A DNA stretch of 64,000 bases, from positions 14,274,501-14,338,500 of the forward strand of contig JAVTVX010000034.1 in assembly GCA_033439265.1 (NCBI GenBank), read 5' to 3'. This DNA is from Dillenia suffruticosa. Taxonomy: Eukaryota > Streptophyta > Magnoliopsida > Dilleniales > Dilleniaceae. The position numbers and the translations under genes are program-made. The notes below the pieces were generated by a model that searched no databases, was not told where the DNA came from, and saw only the letters and a list, made by a program, of their open reading frames with translations. Shown here piece by piece: positions 43,229 through 55,395 of this stretch (position 1 is the first letter of the stretch; the number at the start of each line of letters is the position of its first letter).

Positions 43229-45260
43229 GGAATTCAATGTCACAAGGCGCAAAAGGGTGTCTTTTAGATGGACTCACTAGTTACAATCCTAAAAAAATGT
43301 AAGAGAGAAAGAAAATAGTGAGCACAATTTATACTCAGTGAGTGAAAAATTTATGTACATACTAATGAGTCAGATTATGATTGTGCCCTAAAACCATGAA
43401 CAAATCCAATTTATTTTTCTATTACAAAAACATTCACAATTGACAAAACCAATGCATTCAAAAAGTATTCATCTTAATATCAAATTAGGTTATAATTAAC
43501 TTAAAACAATGAGATTGTCGAAAATATCTCCCAATCCAAAATTTTGGCCGCAGTCGAGGATTAGATCCATCAAGAGTTTTTATTATCCAAAAAATATCCC
43601 ATCCTTGGTGTTGGCTTGGATCTATCTATGTGGTGACTCATGGCTAGTCCAACATAGGGTTTTGGTAGGTGTCTCCCCACATTGCTACCACAATCCAATT
43701 TTATCATGCTCCACTCTTGTGACTCTCCCCCTGATTGAATCCATGAGCGAGGAATAAGACACAGTAGCTATGCGTAAAATCGTTTACCATAAAAAATATC
43801 TTTTTCATTCACATATCAATTTAAGATCATTTCACAACTTATTTTTATTTTTATTTCAAATGAATATTTAATCAATCATGAAATAAAATCAATTTTTAAT
43901 GCATTAGCATTCCAAGTTCACCTTTCCATCGTCATATCTCCAAAGAGGACATGTCGCACTCAAACTCAATTATAAAATTAATTTTCAAAATAAGTATGCA
44001 AAACATATAAAACCATTTCTCATTAATAAATACATAAATGCTCCACTCACAGTTTGGGGAGGGTCTGCACCTCCATTGATCCAAATCACGACATTATTCT
44101 TGGTTGATAGACCCTTGCGTAAATTTTATATGTTCCATGATATAGAAGTAAGGTAAGATACCAATTTAATATAAATATGAAACTAAATGCATAACATGCA
44201 AACGTAACTCTATCTTTATCTAAACATGATTTACATTTTCAAAAATAACCTATGACACCTATTAAATATTCACTTAACTTAAACTAAATTAGCTCTCCCC
44301 CTTAATGTTCATTTTCAACTCCAATTCCTTAATCTCATTTTCATACCAGAATTAACAAATCTAACTAATCCAATAAGTTTCCAACCTAAACGTGTCTTAG
44401 AAAAAGGGTTATTTATTGAACTAAAATTCTCGGATTGTGGTAATTCCAACATTCACTTAAAGATAAGCATAAAAATATAATTTTTATGTTTATGACTGAG
44501 CTCTATTCGAATCATACAAAAATGTCCAAATCAATAAATGTGATAGTCCTAATATCAGGACCCAACATGCGTAGTAATAGAAGAATCGCTATAACTTCCA
44601 CTATACATGTTGGATTTAAGTGATTTAAGTTCCAATTTAAAGGTAAGATATAGAGCTACAATCTTGATATTCAGAGTTTAGCCTAATTTTGTCAGAAGAC
44701 AGCTGAAATTCAAATCAATTTACATGGCTAAATCAGAGCAGAAACAGGGCAATTATTTCCTTACAAAACATGTCTTTTGAAAAATTACTAAAAATTCAGT
44801 TCTAATTGAAATAATTTTAGCAATATGCCATTTAAATTTCTGAAAGTGTAGTTTCAGAGAAGAAAACTGAGTTCAATTTATAGTTTTATAGAGAAAGAAA
44901 TAATTGAAATATCAACACCAAGTCAGACTGTCTAGTTTGCAGCTTCATAGTTTTCATCCTCATTCTAACATTATATCAACCTTCAAAAAAGCTCAAATTA
45001 TCAAATTAAGCCATTCATCATAATTCAAATGATAAGTTGAAATCTAAAACCATGAGCTAAACATACCTTGTGCTTGGCTTATAAAACTTACATATATCCC
45101 AACGTGGTCACTTCTAAGTTGCAAACTTCGTTAATCCAATTTGAAAATAAGTTAAGAGGGCTTAGAAGTCAAAAATTTTGTTGAGCAATTTGTTTGGAGA
45201 AATTGAGTAGTTTGAAGAAGAGAAGAAAAAAATATAAAGAAAATGAGGAAAGTTCAACAA

Positions 45261-45303
<43 letters not shown>

Positions 45304-45772
45304 GTCACATACATGTACTCTCCTAACTTTTCTTTCCATTTTTTATCCACACAAATATCACATCATCTTCATTTCTTTACATTGAATGCAACCCATTACA
45401 ATAAGCAAATATTTAATACTCAATTGACTTGTCTACTTCATGCTTCAAAAGAAAGAAGAAATAAAATCGTTGGTAAGGGATTGGTAACTATTAATTCAAA
45501 GACTTGGACTCAAAATTGTAATCTAGTACTAGTTCAAATTCAAACCCATTTTGATATTCCTTATCTATCCCAGTTCACATTATGTTTTATATTTAGTCAT
45601 GGATCCTAATTTCTTCATAAGCATGACATATGCAAATTTGCACTATAACTAAAATTAAGATCTTAAAATTTCTTAACTGTTTCAAGATTCATGGTCCAAA
45701 TATACAACACTAGAGTTTACCCTATAAGATATAAGATAACAACACAATTAGATATCAAGTTTTGATATTACA

Positions 45773-46429
45773 CTGTTCCCCTCCTTTTCAATTAATAAGA
45801 TTAATGCATGTTATTGGGAGCATGAAGATGAAGAGGTTGCATTAGAAGGTGTTACTCTATTTTTTTACGGTTGATGGTATGAGCAATTTTATAACGAAAT
45901 GATAAAAATGTTACTCTTATATTTTTCTCTTTTGCATTCAGGTGATTACTATTTGTAGAGGAACTTGTCTATCGATTTTAGGTTCCCAGGGAATTACAAG
46001 GGCTCCTCGTAGAATAGGTCATAAATTAGGATAAATTAGAGGATGAAACATGAATTTAACTATGGTAAAACTTATTGACAAAGTACAAATAATTAGATCT
46101 GCTTGAAAAAAGATGACATTTGATACTTGTTTTTAGAAACTCGAAAAGAAAACATACACCAAATTATCTAGACTAAAGAACCAAAGCAAGCTACAAAAAA
46201 TATCAGAAATGCTAAGATCTGAATAAGACTTGAAGAAATTCATTCGAATACAATAAATGATCCAAAAGCTTTTGATCTTCAGATTTGGTTTTGTATTTAT
46301 AGCTTTGATGAAGAAATAGCTGTTGAAGATCCTTTAATGCACAAATGTAGCCATTGAGGTGGTTGGAAGTTCCTTTAATGCTTGAACTACTTTTCTACAC
46401 AACTAGCTAGTACATATAGTGAGTCTACT
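45773..46429. other. Unassigned AT-rich sequence
   Basis: Flank of E0. No coding frame, RNA gene or terminal repeat recognised; a TATTTATAG box lies near 46294. Confidence 0.45.
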
Positions 46430-47476
46430 TCCTCTTCGCTTCAATCGACTAATATTTGAATTTTATATTGTTCTGTGCCTATGTGAGTCGACTATCTTGT
46501 TGCCACAATTCGACTGCCTCTTGAGTTTATTCACATGTTTATGCTTCGAATCTCATGTAGGTCAGTTTACTCATCTCTTCAGGTCAACTTATGCTTTTCT
46601 ATACTTAAGACTTTTTATGTTGTAGCTTGTATAAGTTGACTTTTGTTCTTCAATAATTTGACTTATATTTGTTTAAGTGTATTTCCTATGGAGCTTGTGC
46701 AAGTTGACTTCCCTAATTGTTTAGGTCAGCTTAGGTTTGATCGTACTTAGCCAATTTTGCACCATCCCTTATGTATGTCGACTTGGATTTATTGATGAGT
46801 CGATTTGTACCTGTTCCCACTTAAGTTTATTTTCTTTGTGATGATGCAGGTCGACTTACTATCTATGGTAGGTCAGCTTAACAAACCAAACTTTGAATAT
46901 ATATCATTTAGCATAGTGCAAGTTAATTTGCTAAAAACATGTAGACTAGTGAAGTGTTCTATGATGTGCATGTCCTATGCAAATCGGCTTAGTCAAGACA
47001 TAAGTCGACTTGACCTAGTGTCTCTTGAGTTATTCTATATTCAGCTCACAGAAGGTCAGCTTCCAATGTTTGGTAGGTCAGCTTAAGCTCTAGTTCATTG
47101 AAAATTTTCTAAGTTTAGAAAGTGTGAGTTGACTGGGGGTAGAGTGCGAGTTGACTTGGCCCTACTTTGCATTGGGATTTTCAATGTCATTTCATGTGCA
47201 GGTTGGCTTGATAACTTCCTTAATTCAGCTTGAGCTTGAGGTTGCTTAGAATATTCTATGTTAGACAATGTAGGTCAATCGAATGCATTGAGTAGGATGA
47301 CTTGGCCTTATACTCTATAACCTATATCTTGGCCTGAGTCATGGCATGTATCATTGCTCGTGTCATGGTTTGTACCATCCTCAAGAATTTTCTAACTCAT
47401 AAATGTGTAAGTCGACTTGATATAACATGTAAGTTGAGCTGGCCAAGTGCATGACTTAGATTCTAAAGTCTGGCCT
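46430..47476. repeat. Array of degenerate AAGTCGACTT / GGTCAGCTTA motifs, left part
   Basis: More than twenty copies of AAGTYGACTTG or GGTCAGCTTA lie on one face at irregular spacing. They often occur in pairs about 35-45 bp apart with a super-period of about 75 bp (46635/46664, 46700/46727, 46775/46801, 46845/46870, 47002, 47085, 47128/47150, 47409/47430). The core AAGTCGACTT is a 10-bp palindrome. It continues at 50297 beyond a CACTA element. Confidence 0.65.
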
Positions 47477-48189
47477 CACTATTAGAAATAAGATATTAGC
47501 AATGGAAATATTCATTGTTGAAAATAAAGATTCTGTCATTAAAGAGTATTAGAGATGAAAATTTTGATCACTAATTCTGTCCCAAAAACCTCATTGCTAA
47601 ATATTAGCGACGAAAGGCTATCCATTACTAAATTTTCTGATGGATTAGCAATGAAAATTTTCTGTCGCTAAAAACTTTGTCACTAATCTATTTGAATGTC
47701 GATCATTATCTTAAACTATTAACGACGGATTAGCAACGAAAAATTTTTATCACTAATGTGTCACTGATTGCTTAAGATGATGATCGACATCAGCGATGGA
47801 ATTTTTAGTGACGAAAATATTCCGTTGTTGATAGCGTAAGATGATGATCGAATCAATGTCAGAGTAGCGATGAAATTTTTAGTGACGGAAAATTTCCTTC
47901 GCTAATCTGTCACTGAATGTAATTTTTTAACTTATTACTTTACAACCAATTCGATCAAGTTGTTACAATGCAGTTCTCATATTACCAACAACATTACAAA
48001 CTACTCCATTTGATAGATATAAAAAGTAACTATATTAGTTACATACAATACATAAAATCTCATGTTACCAAGTACAACGTGTACATCAAATAACTTCATA
48101 AAATCAACTACATTTTGTATTGTTCAGCACTGTAAAAGTCAAGTACATAAAAATAAAATCATCAATGTCATAGAGATAGGTTATCAGAA

Positions 48190-48980
48190 TCTGGTGACTG
48201 AATACTATTTAGGCTAGGTGGTGGATGTTGGATACCTAATTGTGCAAGTATCTCACGAATTTGTACCTCAATTTGCTTCTCACTTGACTTTGCACTTGTT
48301 CCAATATTTTGTTTTGTATGTTCTCTATTATTTGACCTCTCATTTCATCCATCATTCTATCTTTCTCCTCCTTAGTATACTTCTAAGAGAAAGGCATGCA
48401 TGGAGATGAATTGACACCAGAGGAATTTATGGTCAATATGTCATCAACTCTTTCCTCAAAACCATATAAGCATCCCTTGATTGAACCCCTAGTATCCTCA
48501 CACCATGATCGGGTATCAAAGTCTGGCTGAGAAGTACTATCTAAACCATTTTTTTCCTCGAATAATTGTTTGTACTTGCCCTACAACAAGCATATATAAT
48601 TACATTCGTTAATTATTAATATTTCGATATTATCTATAATCACATAATAATGAATTTGCCTTACACTAATTGTTTCTAACTTCTTATCAACATACTGCCC
48701 TTTTTCTTTATCACACTTGTGAGTGCGATTGAAAAGTTCAAGATGGAAAACTAAGTGGTTGGTTTTTTCAGACTGAAAATAATAAAATCATTAGTAATTT
48801 TACCAGTAGAAAAATTATAAACACAATTTGTAAAGAAGAAATAAATACAAATCATTCTCTTTATGTGTGTCGCAAACGGAATTAAATCAGACTGTACTTT
48901 GTAATTTCTCCATCTTTCTCTGTATTCTAATTTTGCTTTATAGCATTTGAAGTCTGTTGCCACATTGGTATACTTCATTG
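48190..48980 (-). pseudogene. TNPA-like (Transposase_24) gene of the CACTA element, decayed
   Basis: Minus-strand exons in order: 48978-about 48855 (MKYTNVATDFKCYKAKLEY...); about 48775-48667 (LELFNRTHKCDKEKGQYVDKKLETIS, the TH..kd..yVd segment of Transposase_24); about 48583-48190, with the W..dt.GsiKGclYGf signature. A TAG falls near 48388. An acidic-basic coiled coil (KEEKDRMMDEMRGQIIENIQNKILEQ) follows, with a frame change near 48275 and a Pro-rich end at TGA near 48171. Introns have GTAAGG and GTAGGG type donors. The protein would bind subterminal repeats; the gene is dead. Confidence 0.65.
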
Positions 48981-48983
48981 TTT

Positions 48984-49985
48984 ATCAATTAATTCATCCC
49001 AAATAGTTGATATCAAATATATAGGGGGATGACCTTTGGTTTCAACTATATTTGTAGTACCAACAGCTTGCATTTCTTGCTTCCTTGCTATCACAAGCAT
49101 ATCAGAACATGTTATTGTGCATGAAGCCTTCCAGGCATGATATATCAAAGGTGAATCTTTGTCTTGCTATGTGAATTGTTGATGGACGTAATGAGTAAAG
49201 TGAGAATAAGCAAGTGAATTGCTTAGCATTTTCAGATGTAACTGTTTTCAGCATTTTTTTAATGATATATATATATATATATATGTATTTTTTTTTTTTT
49301 TTTTGATAAAAAATGGCACAAATTGGTGTGCCTGATAAGAACTTATCACGCGAGTATCCAGGAGATGAGATATGTATTTGCACATAGATATTCATCATCA
49401 CAACAATGACTCTCAAAATGTAGATTGCATATTGTAAAACCTAATAAAATTAGCACATTGCAGAGAGAGAGAGGGAGAGAGAGAGAAAGAGAGAGGGAGA
49501 GAGAGCCAAACCAGGACGTAGACACACAAAGACTGAAAAACCTAAGAGAGAGAGAGACAGTTGCCTATAATTACATAAATTAGAACTAATTAGATGAATT
49601 AGATATTAGGACATTCAAAATAGAAAGAGAGAGAGAGAGAGAGATTTGAGATGAAATCGAACATGAAATTAGGTTTAGGAAAAGGAAAATTAAGGGATTC
49701 AAGCAAAAAGAGAATGGAAAATACACTAACTGGAGACGATTGAAGCTTGAATAATGGTTTCTATGGCGGATTCTATCTGGCAGTAGGCGCAAGGGGTTTT
49801 AAGCATATTTAAAGGATAAATATGATTTCATGGGTTAAAATTGAAGAGAGAGATTGAGGAATTTGAGTGAGAGAGATAGAGAGAGGTGAAATCAAGAACA
49901 AGTTGGAGAGGGACTGCCGCTTTAGTCGACGTAGTCGAAGAAACAGTGGGATGGGACGGGGTGGAACTCTCTATCAAATAAGCAA
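48984..49985. other. Internal CACTA sequence, GA-rich and T-rich, no gene recognised
   Basis: Holds GAGAGA runs (49460-49505, 49545-49560, 49626-49643), a (TA)n run (49265-49284) and a poly-T run. Open frames here are low complexity. Confidence 0.45.
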
Positions 49986-50296
49986 TTAAAATGCAAAAAT
50001 GAGTGTATTTCGACCGATTAGTGATGAACTCTAATCCATCTCTAATTCCATCGCTAATCCATCACTATGCTATCGCAAAAATGTCAAGTGGAATAATTAT
50101 TAGGTTCACGCCTATTTTACTATCGGAATTAGTAATGGAGTTTTCCCGTTGTTAATTTTATCATTAAATTTATCGCCAACCTCTCGTTACAGTACCTTTT
50201 TTAATTTATATCATCTAACATTAATCTATTGTAATTCTGTTGCTATTCAACACTAATTTTTCATCGTTGATGCCCTGTTTTCCTATTATACCAATG

Positions 50297-50770
50297 TGTT
50301 GACATGTACAATGGCTCATGACAAGTTCCTAGTTCTGTGGTTTACAATCTAGCATATGAGTAACTTATTTTCATAAATTCTTCGAATTATCGAATGTGCA
50401 AGTTAACTTATGACTTCAGATTGATTTGACCTGTACATGGTGTGTCTTAATTTTCATTTTGACCGTTAACCTTTTAAATATTCGACTTTGCTGTTTCATT
50501 GACTGTGTAAGTTGACTTGTACTTTTTGGTTGGTTGACTTATCATTTAGACTTGACTAAGTTTTATTTCATAGAGTGTTCTTGAGTCAACTACATGTTCA
50601 AAGTGAGTTGATTTGAACAACCTATTGTCTAAATTTAGTCTGCCTAAGACATAGGGTGAGTCGACTAGTGTTTTGCTTTGAGTTGACGACCTTAAACATT
50701 ATGTTTGAATTTAAAGATAGTTCTATGCTTAGCGAGTTGATTTGTGCTTGAGGGTGTGTCAACTTCTTCA
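50297..50770. repeat. Array of degenerate AAGTCGACTT motifs, right part
   Basis: The same motifs resume after the CACTA: near 50400, 50510/50540, 50585/50603, 50658/50685, 50740. This suggests one array before insertion. Confidence 0.6.
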
Positions 50771-50939
50771 TATTTGTGTTTTAGATGAGTTTTTACTCAT
50801 TTTTAAATTCATTCTAACTTCTTCCAAATTAATCTTTTATTAGTTTAATCAATTATAGTCATACTTACTCACTTTTGCTCATATCAAAACTCAATTTGCC
50901 CATACTTTTGTTATTTCAATCCAAGGAATTCAATTGACT

Positions 50940-50941
<2 letters not shown>

Positions 50942-50972
<31 letters not shown>
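50942..50972. repeat. (AT)n microsatellite
   Basis: Uninterrupted TATATA run of about 28 bp. Confidence 0.85.
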
Positions 50973-50976
<4 letters not shown>

Positions 50977-51061
50977 TTATTGTTCCAAACACAAGATTTT
51001 ATTAGCTTATGAATTCCATAATTCAATTCATATCTAATCTCTTTTTTCATTTAGTTCTTAT

Positions 51062-51400
51062 CATAAGGATGATTTGCACCATAGTATTGCCTTCTGTGAA
51101 GAAGCACACGAAATGCAAAAATATTTAAATGAGTGTTTTTCACTGGTCAACGCACTACAAATCCATAAATTAAAGTGTGATATTTCTTCACTCACCAAAA
51201 AGAATTGTGAGTTGCCTCCAATTACACTAACTCAAGGGATTTGGGATGAATTAGGTGTCTATTTAGGGTTTGCAAAGTATAATGGGGTTGCAAAATAAAT
51301 GATGATTCAAGATGATATGCAGAAGCCACACCAATTCTTACTAGGATTAAATCAAAACTATGGTGGTAAGATCTAAAATTCTAAACATAAGGAGCCCCTT
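51062..51400 (+). pseudogene. Ty1/copia gag fragment
   Basis: The frame from 51074 reads H.LKCDISSLTKKN...ITLTQGIWDELGVY, like the copia gag stretch that ends in LWDEL. After a TAA at 51296-51298 the next codons give QDDMQKPHQFLLGLNQNY, like the FL.GLN..Y end of that domain. About 100 codons only; no knuckle or pol follows. Its length and the stop mark it as a relic. Confidence 0.55.
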
Positions 51401-52183
51401 GTTAACAAGTCAATGGTCTATACACCGGTGTTTTAAAAAAAAAGTAATTGATAATAGATGCTTGAACACTTGGTATTGAAGTTGTGGCCTTTGCTTCAAT
51501 ATATAAATCTAGAAAACTATAAGTTGGGAATGATATTTGTATTGGAAAATATAAGACACATAAAAGAGAAATGCTTTGAATTGGTTGGTTACCTAATATA
51601 TTCGAACAACATCGGGAGATCATCAAAGAGCTGATTCAATCCTTCCAAATAAAAATTGAGTTGGTAAAATAATTAAGAACATGAAGAACATCAACATGAA
51701 CATAAATAAGAAAAAGATAAAGATTATGACCTTGTTTATGAAAAAACTTGATATTTTTCCTTCTTGATTGAACTTTTGAATTATGAAACTTTTTATCCAT
51801 CTACACGAACAATGGGAGTAGCCAAATGATGCTTCGATGACGATCAAAGCTCATCAAGGACTTCAGCAAAAGTATTCTTAGTTTGGAGGTTTAAGCTAAA
51901 ATTAGGGTTCCAAAAATCTAAAAATTTTCTCTTTCCTCTTTGTAGAAATTCTGAGTGAATGAATGAGGAGAATGGGGGTTTCTATTTATAGAATAGGATG
52001 CATGAAGGGTTTAAGTTCCCCCAAACTTACTAAAAACCTAGTTTTTAAGAATTTCATTGTTCATATCTAGGGAATAACAAATCCATTATCACTTGATTAT
52101 CACATGGTTAGGTGACTATTATTTGATTAAAAAAGTTTTAACTGGTTTCTAAAAATAAAAATGGCTAGAGAACGAATTATAAA
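51401..52183. other. Unassigned sequence to the left of E3
   Basis: No supported gene. A TATTTATAGAATAGG box near 51992 and the pyrimidine/purine mix could be part of an old LTR, but no ends were found. Confidence 0.4.
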
Positions 52184-53228
52184 TGTCACGCCCTGAACTG
52201 GGATTATTAACAACTGCCCGTTATCCTGGATGCCGGCTATATTTTTACAGAAAATCGAACAGATGCTCCTCATATTTCGGAGGTCTTCCAAGTATAATTT
52301 GACCTGTATATCAACATTCATCCTGTAAAATAAACAAATGACCATCCTGACCATTCCAAAATCAACCAATGCCACAACCAACATCCAGAATAACGCAAGG
52401 CTATAAAAATTTCTAACAGACCTAGCCATAGACCTCTACTGTTATGCCCAACTAGAGTATGAGTAGCCACCACATGAGCGGACCTAAAATTTTACATAAT
52501 ATATAATAATTTTCCCAAATGACATTCAAATACGTACAATCGCCTCAATGCAAATAAAATATGAGAGTTTCACAAATAAATATACATAAATTATACAGTT
52601 ATCGTAAAAATAAATGAGTACATTTATCAAAATAAAATCTCCAATACTCGTAGCGGAAGATATGGTAATATCCATATCCAAACCCTGTACTATCAAGTCC
52701 ACGGCACAACACAATAGTTCTTTTTCAGTCCAAAACTAATCCTGTGGGGAGAAAGTGAGGGGTGAGTATCTATGGAAGGATACTCACCAAGTGAGGGGAT
52801 TTATATCGTGTTATCAATATCGAGGGTGAATTTGGAGTGTCAAAGTATGTAACATAATATGAGTGTGCGAAAATAACATATTGTTTCAATGTAAAACATA
52901 TCTCAAGGCACACATCAGAAAATAACATATGCATCCATCCATGTATCAAATTACAAACGTAGAGCCGGCCAAATAAACAATCTCGGCAATGGTCTACCTC
53001 GACCAAGGACCGGCGCATTGGGGAGTTTTTTTTATTACTATGCAAATATCAAATAATGGCTCTCTACCTCAATGTTGGCCACAAATTACTCCAACTAGCC
53101 TGTAATTATAATAATAATACATATATATAGTCGGCCGTGTATGGTGTCCCGCCCGGTGCTAAACAGAGTAAACTCACGTCCTCTCGGATGATGGTCACCT
53201 GGGACATCCATACATAAGACGATCTGGC

Positions 53229-53294
53229 AGATACCTCCGGTCAAAGCGTATCCAGGCACAAGGGGTGCCTCTACCAAATGTCTTTCGTAGCTAC
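53229..53294. promoter_or_regulatory. Conserved LTR block, inverted (E3, 3' LTR)
   Basis: In sense it begins GTAGCTACGA, has TTTGGTAGAGGCAC and GGATACGCTT and then GGAGGTATC, the same order as in E1 and E2. Confidence 0.6.
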
Positions 53295-55242
53295 AGAATG
53301 TTATAGGAAGCATATCACCACATCACCACATCACCAAGTCGGCCGGGCACGTAGCCCCAAGCATCACATCATCATGTCGGCCGGGCATATAGCCCCATGC
53401 ATTGTAACATAATTTCGGCTGGGCGTATAGCCCAAATAGAACATGTAAATCCATCTAAAATTACGTGCCAATACAGTAGAATCATTAAAACATGTCAATA
53501 TGTCAAAAAGGTGACACAATATCAGTTATCAAACTCATGGATGCATAATCTATAAAATCAGCAGTTGGGACACTCCAATGGTCACAAAATATGTACATAT
53601 ACTTATCAAAATCCAAACATTCAGTTTTCACACGTATAAAAATCATGTCGTTTGAAAATCGGTAAAATATGATTTGTCAATCAATAGTAGATGTCAAAGT
53701 CCCACTCACAGTTTTAGGGAGAGTGGTCACTCCCTATTTTCAAAACAAATCCAATCTGACTCCTCGAGTCTCCAAAAAGATCAACCTAATCAGATCATCA
53801 CAATTTAACATCAAATTTTCAAGTATTATAGGGTTTATCCATTTTCCCTAAGTTTGTACAAACCTTAACTCTTCAATTTATGAATACACTCTAATGTCAT
53901 CAGTTGCATTTCATTTATAAACAATTAACGTACTTTTAAATCAAGTCAAATTCAACCCTAAAACTACTCAAGCTCGGAAATAAGTCTTAAAATAAATAAT
54001 TTTCCTATTAGATGGAAAATCTTTGAAAAATCATACACTTTTCGATTCCCATCCAAATGTTTTAAGCCAAGTGTCATTTTCAAGGTATATGACTCTATTT
54101 TCATAATACGGAGATAATATTTAACTTGCCTATAAGCAGAACAATTTATAATGCGAAAGACTGCATCAACCCTTGTACTCAAATCCCAATTTCTGACTAT
54201 TTTCATGCATAGGTCAATTTAAACTCCAAGGGAAACTATTCAAATCAATTTAATTTGATTCTATCATCTTGAACAGTCCTATTTCATATAAATTCCTACA
54301 CTTAACCTAATGAACCGCATATAACGTCCAAAAATGCATTCATTGCGAATCTAGTCTACATTCTAGCATAAATAAGACTTCTTATCCTAAATTTACCCTA
54401 AATTTAATAACCAAATTGAATGGATCTGAAATCCCTCACCTAAGGTTTTTCTCGAAGCGCAGGCCTTCGTTCGAATGTCTCCTAGATCTCTTCAAATTCT
54501 GAAATGCTACCTATCAAGACAGAGTTTATTAGTTAGGATCAAATACTTAGACCAAAAGTAAAACCCTAAGTCAGTTACCTCCGTAAAGGTTCGTGGGCTA
54601 CAGTGGGCTCGTGCGTTCGTGGGTCAGCGGGCTAGTAGGCTTCGGCTAGGGGTCTCACTGGTCTGTAGGCCAGTGGGCTAGCGGGCCGGCGGGCCAGCGG
54701 GCCTACGGGCTGATGGGCTTGCTGCTGATGGGCCTACGGGCCGGCAGTGGCTGGCAGGCCGCAGTGGCTAGCGGGCAGCAGTGGCTTGCGGGCTGGTACG
54801 CATTCGTGCACTGGCTCACGCTCGTGCGCTGTGTCCTGGTCGCGGCCTGGCTCACGCTCCTGGGTTGGGTCCTGCTCGCGGCTGGGTAGATTGCGCAGGG
54901 ACTCGCTCGGCTCGGGCTGGGTAGTCACGCGGTGGCAGAAGGAGTTGCAGTTGCGCTCGCAAAAGATCGGTGCTCTCGAGAGGAAAGAGCAGCTACGGCG
55001 AGCGGCGGCGATGGCGATGGCGGAAGGGCGTGATCGATCGCGGCTCGCGGCGGAGTAATGTGAGATGGTAGATTTGGGGAAAGCCGAAGGGAGAGAGAAT
55101 GAAGTAGAGAGAGACTGTGAGCGGGGTAGAGAGAGAAGATAGAGAGGGAGAGGGTGGCAGTGATGGTGGTGGCGGAGGAAGGCGATCGACCACGGCAGAG
55201 GAAGATGAACGGCCGCGGAAGAGGAAAAGTCGGGGAAAGAGT

Positions 55243-55280
<38 letters not shown>

Positions 55281-55284
<4 letters not shown>

Positions 55285-55307
55285 TTAGGGTTTCCAACCC
55301 TAATCCC
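55281..55307. promoter_or_regulatory. LTR hairpin 2 (E3, 3' LTR)
   Basis: Perfect 12-bp stem, GGGATTAGGGTT / AACCCTAATCCC, loop TCC. Confidence 0.75.
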
Positions 55308-55322
55308 CAATTCATATTTGGT

Positions 55323-55353
55323 GACGTAGCGTTTTGCCCCAAAACGCTGCGTC
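55323..55353. promoter_or_regulatory. LTR hairpin 1 (E3, 3' LTR)
   Basis: Arms GACGTAGCGTTTTG and CAAAACGCTGCGTC around CCC; 13 of 14 pairs hold. It lies within 60 nt of the LTR edge. Confidence 0.7.
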
Positions 55354-55377
55354 TCCATTTTTTTTTTTGGTGTTACA

Positions 55378-55395
55378 TTTTTTAACCCCCTAAAA
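55378..55395 (-). other. E3 polypurine tract
   Basis: Plus strand TTTTTTAACCCCCTAAAA next to the 3' LTR; the same purine tract as in E1. Confidence 0.7.

Larger units (their letters stand above)
14155..45772 (-). mobile_element. E0: minus-strand Ty3/gypsy element, host of three later insertions
   Basis: Right to left on the minus strand it has a 5' LTR (36285-45772, split by a CACTA element), a primer binding site (36266-36277), gag (about 35958 down to 35013, then 14414 down to 14155 across E1) and nothing recognisable beyond gag. So pol and the 3' LTR are missing. After subtraction of the inserted CACTA and its 3-bp duplication the 5' LTR is about 2.9 kb. The flank to the right is CTGTT (45773-45777); no partner was found on the left, as expected for a truncated element. 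Confidence 0.75.
36285..45772 (-). repeat. E0 5' LTR, split by a CACTA element
   Basis: Plus strand begins TGTCACGCC (36285) and ends TGATATTACA (45772). 36285-36644 and 43229-45772 are LTR sequence; between them lies the CACTA. The right part contains a long (CT)n tract (45262-45301) and the 'GTGAGTATAAAT'-like region reversed near 43325-43345 that the other LTRs also have before their 3' third. Net length about 2.9 kb. I see no hairpin pair like that of E1-E3. Confidence 0.65.
47477..50296. mobile_element. Probable non-autonomous CACTA element splitting the motif array
   Basis: The left end reads CACTATTAGAAATAAG (47477). Subterminal words such as TTAGCGACGAAA and GTCGCTAAT follow to about 47920 and reappear inverted at 49990-50270. 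The right end is less sure: TTTTCCTATTATACCAATG (50296) reads CATTGGTATAATAGGAAAA inverted, one base off CACTGG. A Transposase_24-type gene lies inside on the minus strand. No matching 3-bp duplication was found, so the right boundary is approximate. Confidence 0.6.
52184..55377 (-). repeat. E3 3' LTR
   Basis: Plus strand starts TGTCACGCCC and ends TTTGGTGTTACA. In it are three copies of a GGGC(TATAY)GCCC mini-hairpin unit (53340-53430), the conserved inverted-repeat block (53229-53294), a GC-rich block (54640-54800), a (GA)n tract (about 55245-55280) and hairpins 2 and 1 near the end. Confidence 0.88.

Noticed and set aside
42990..43277. 95-codon minus-strand frame at the CACTA right end
   Set aside because: It runs through the terminal inverted repeat and out into the E0 LTR, so it is a chance frame.
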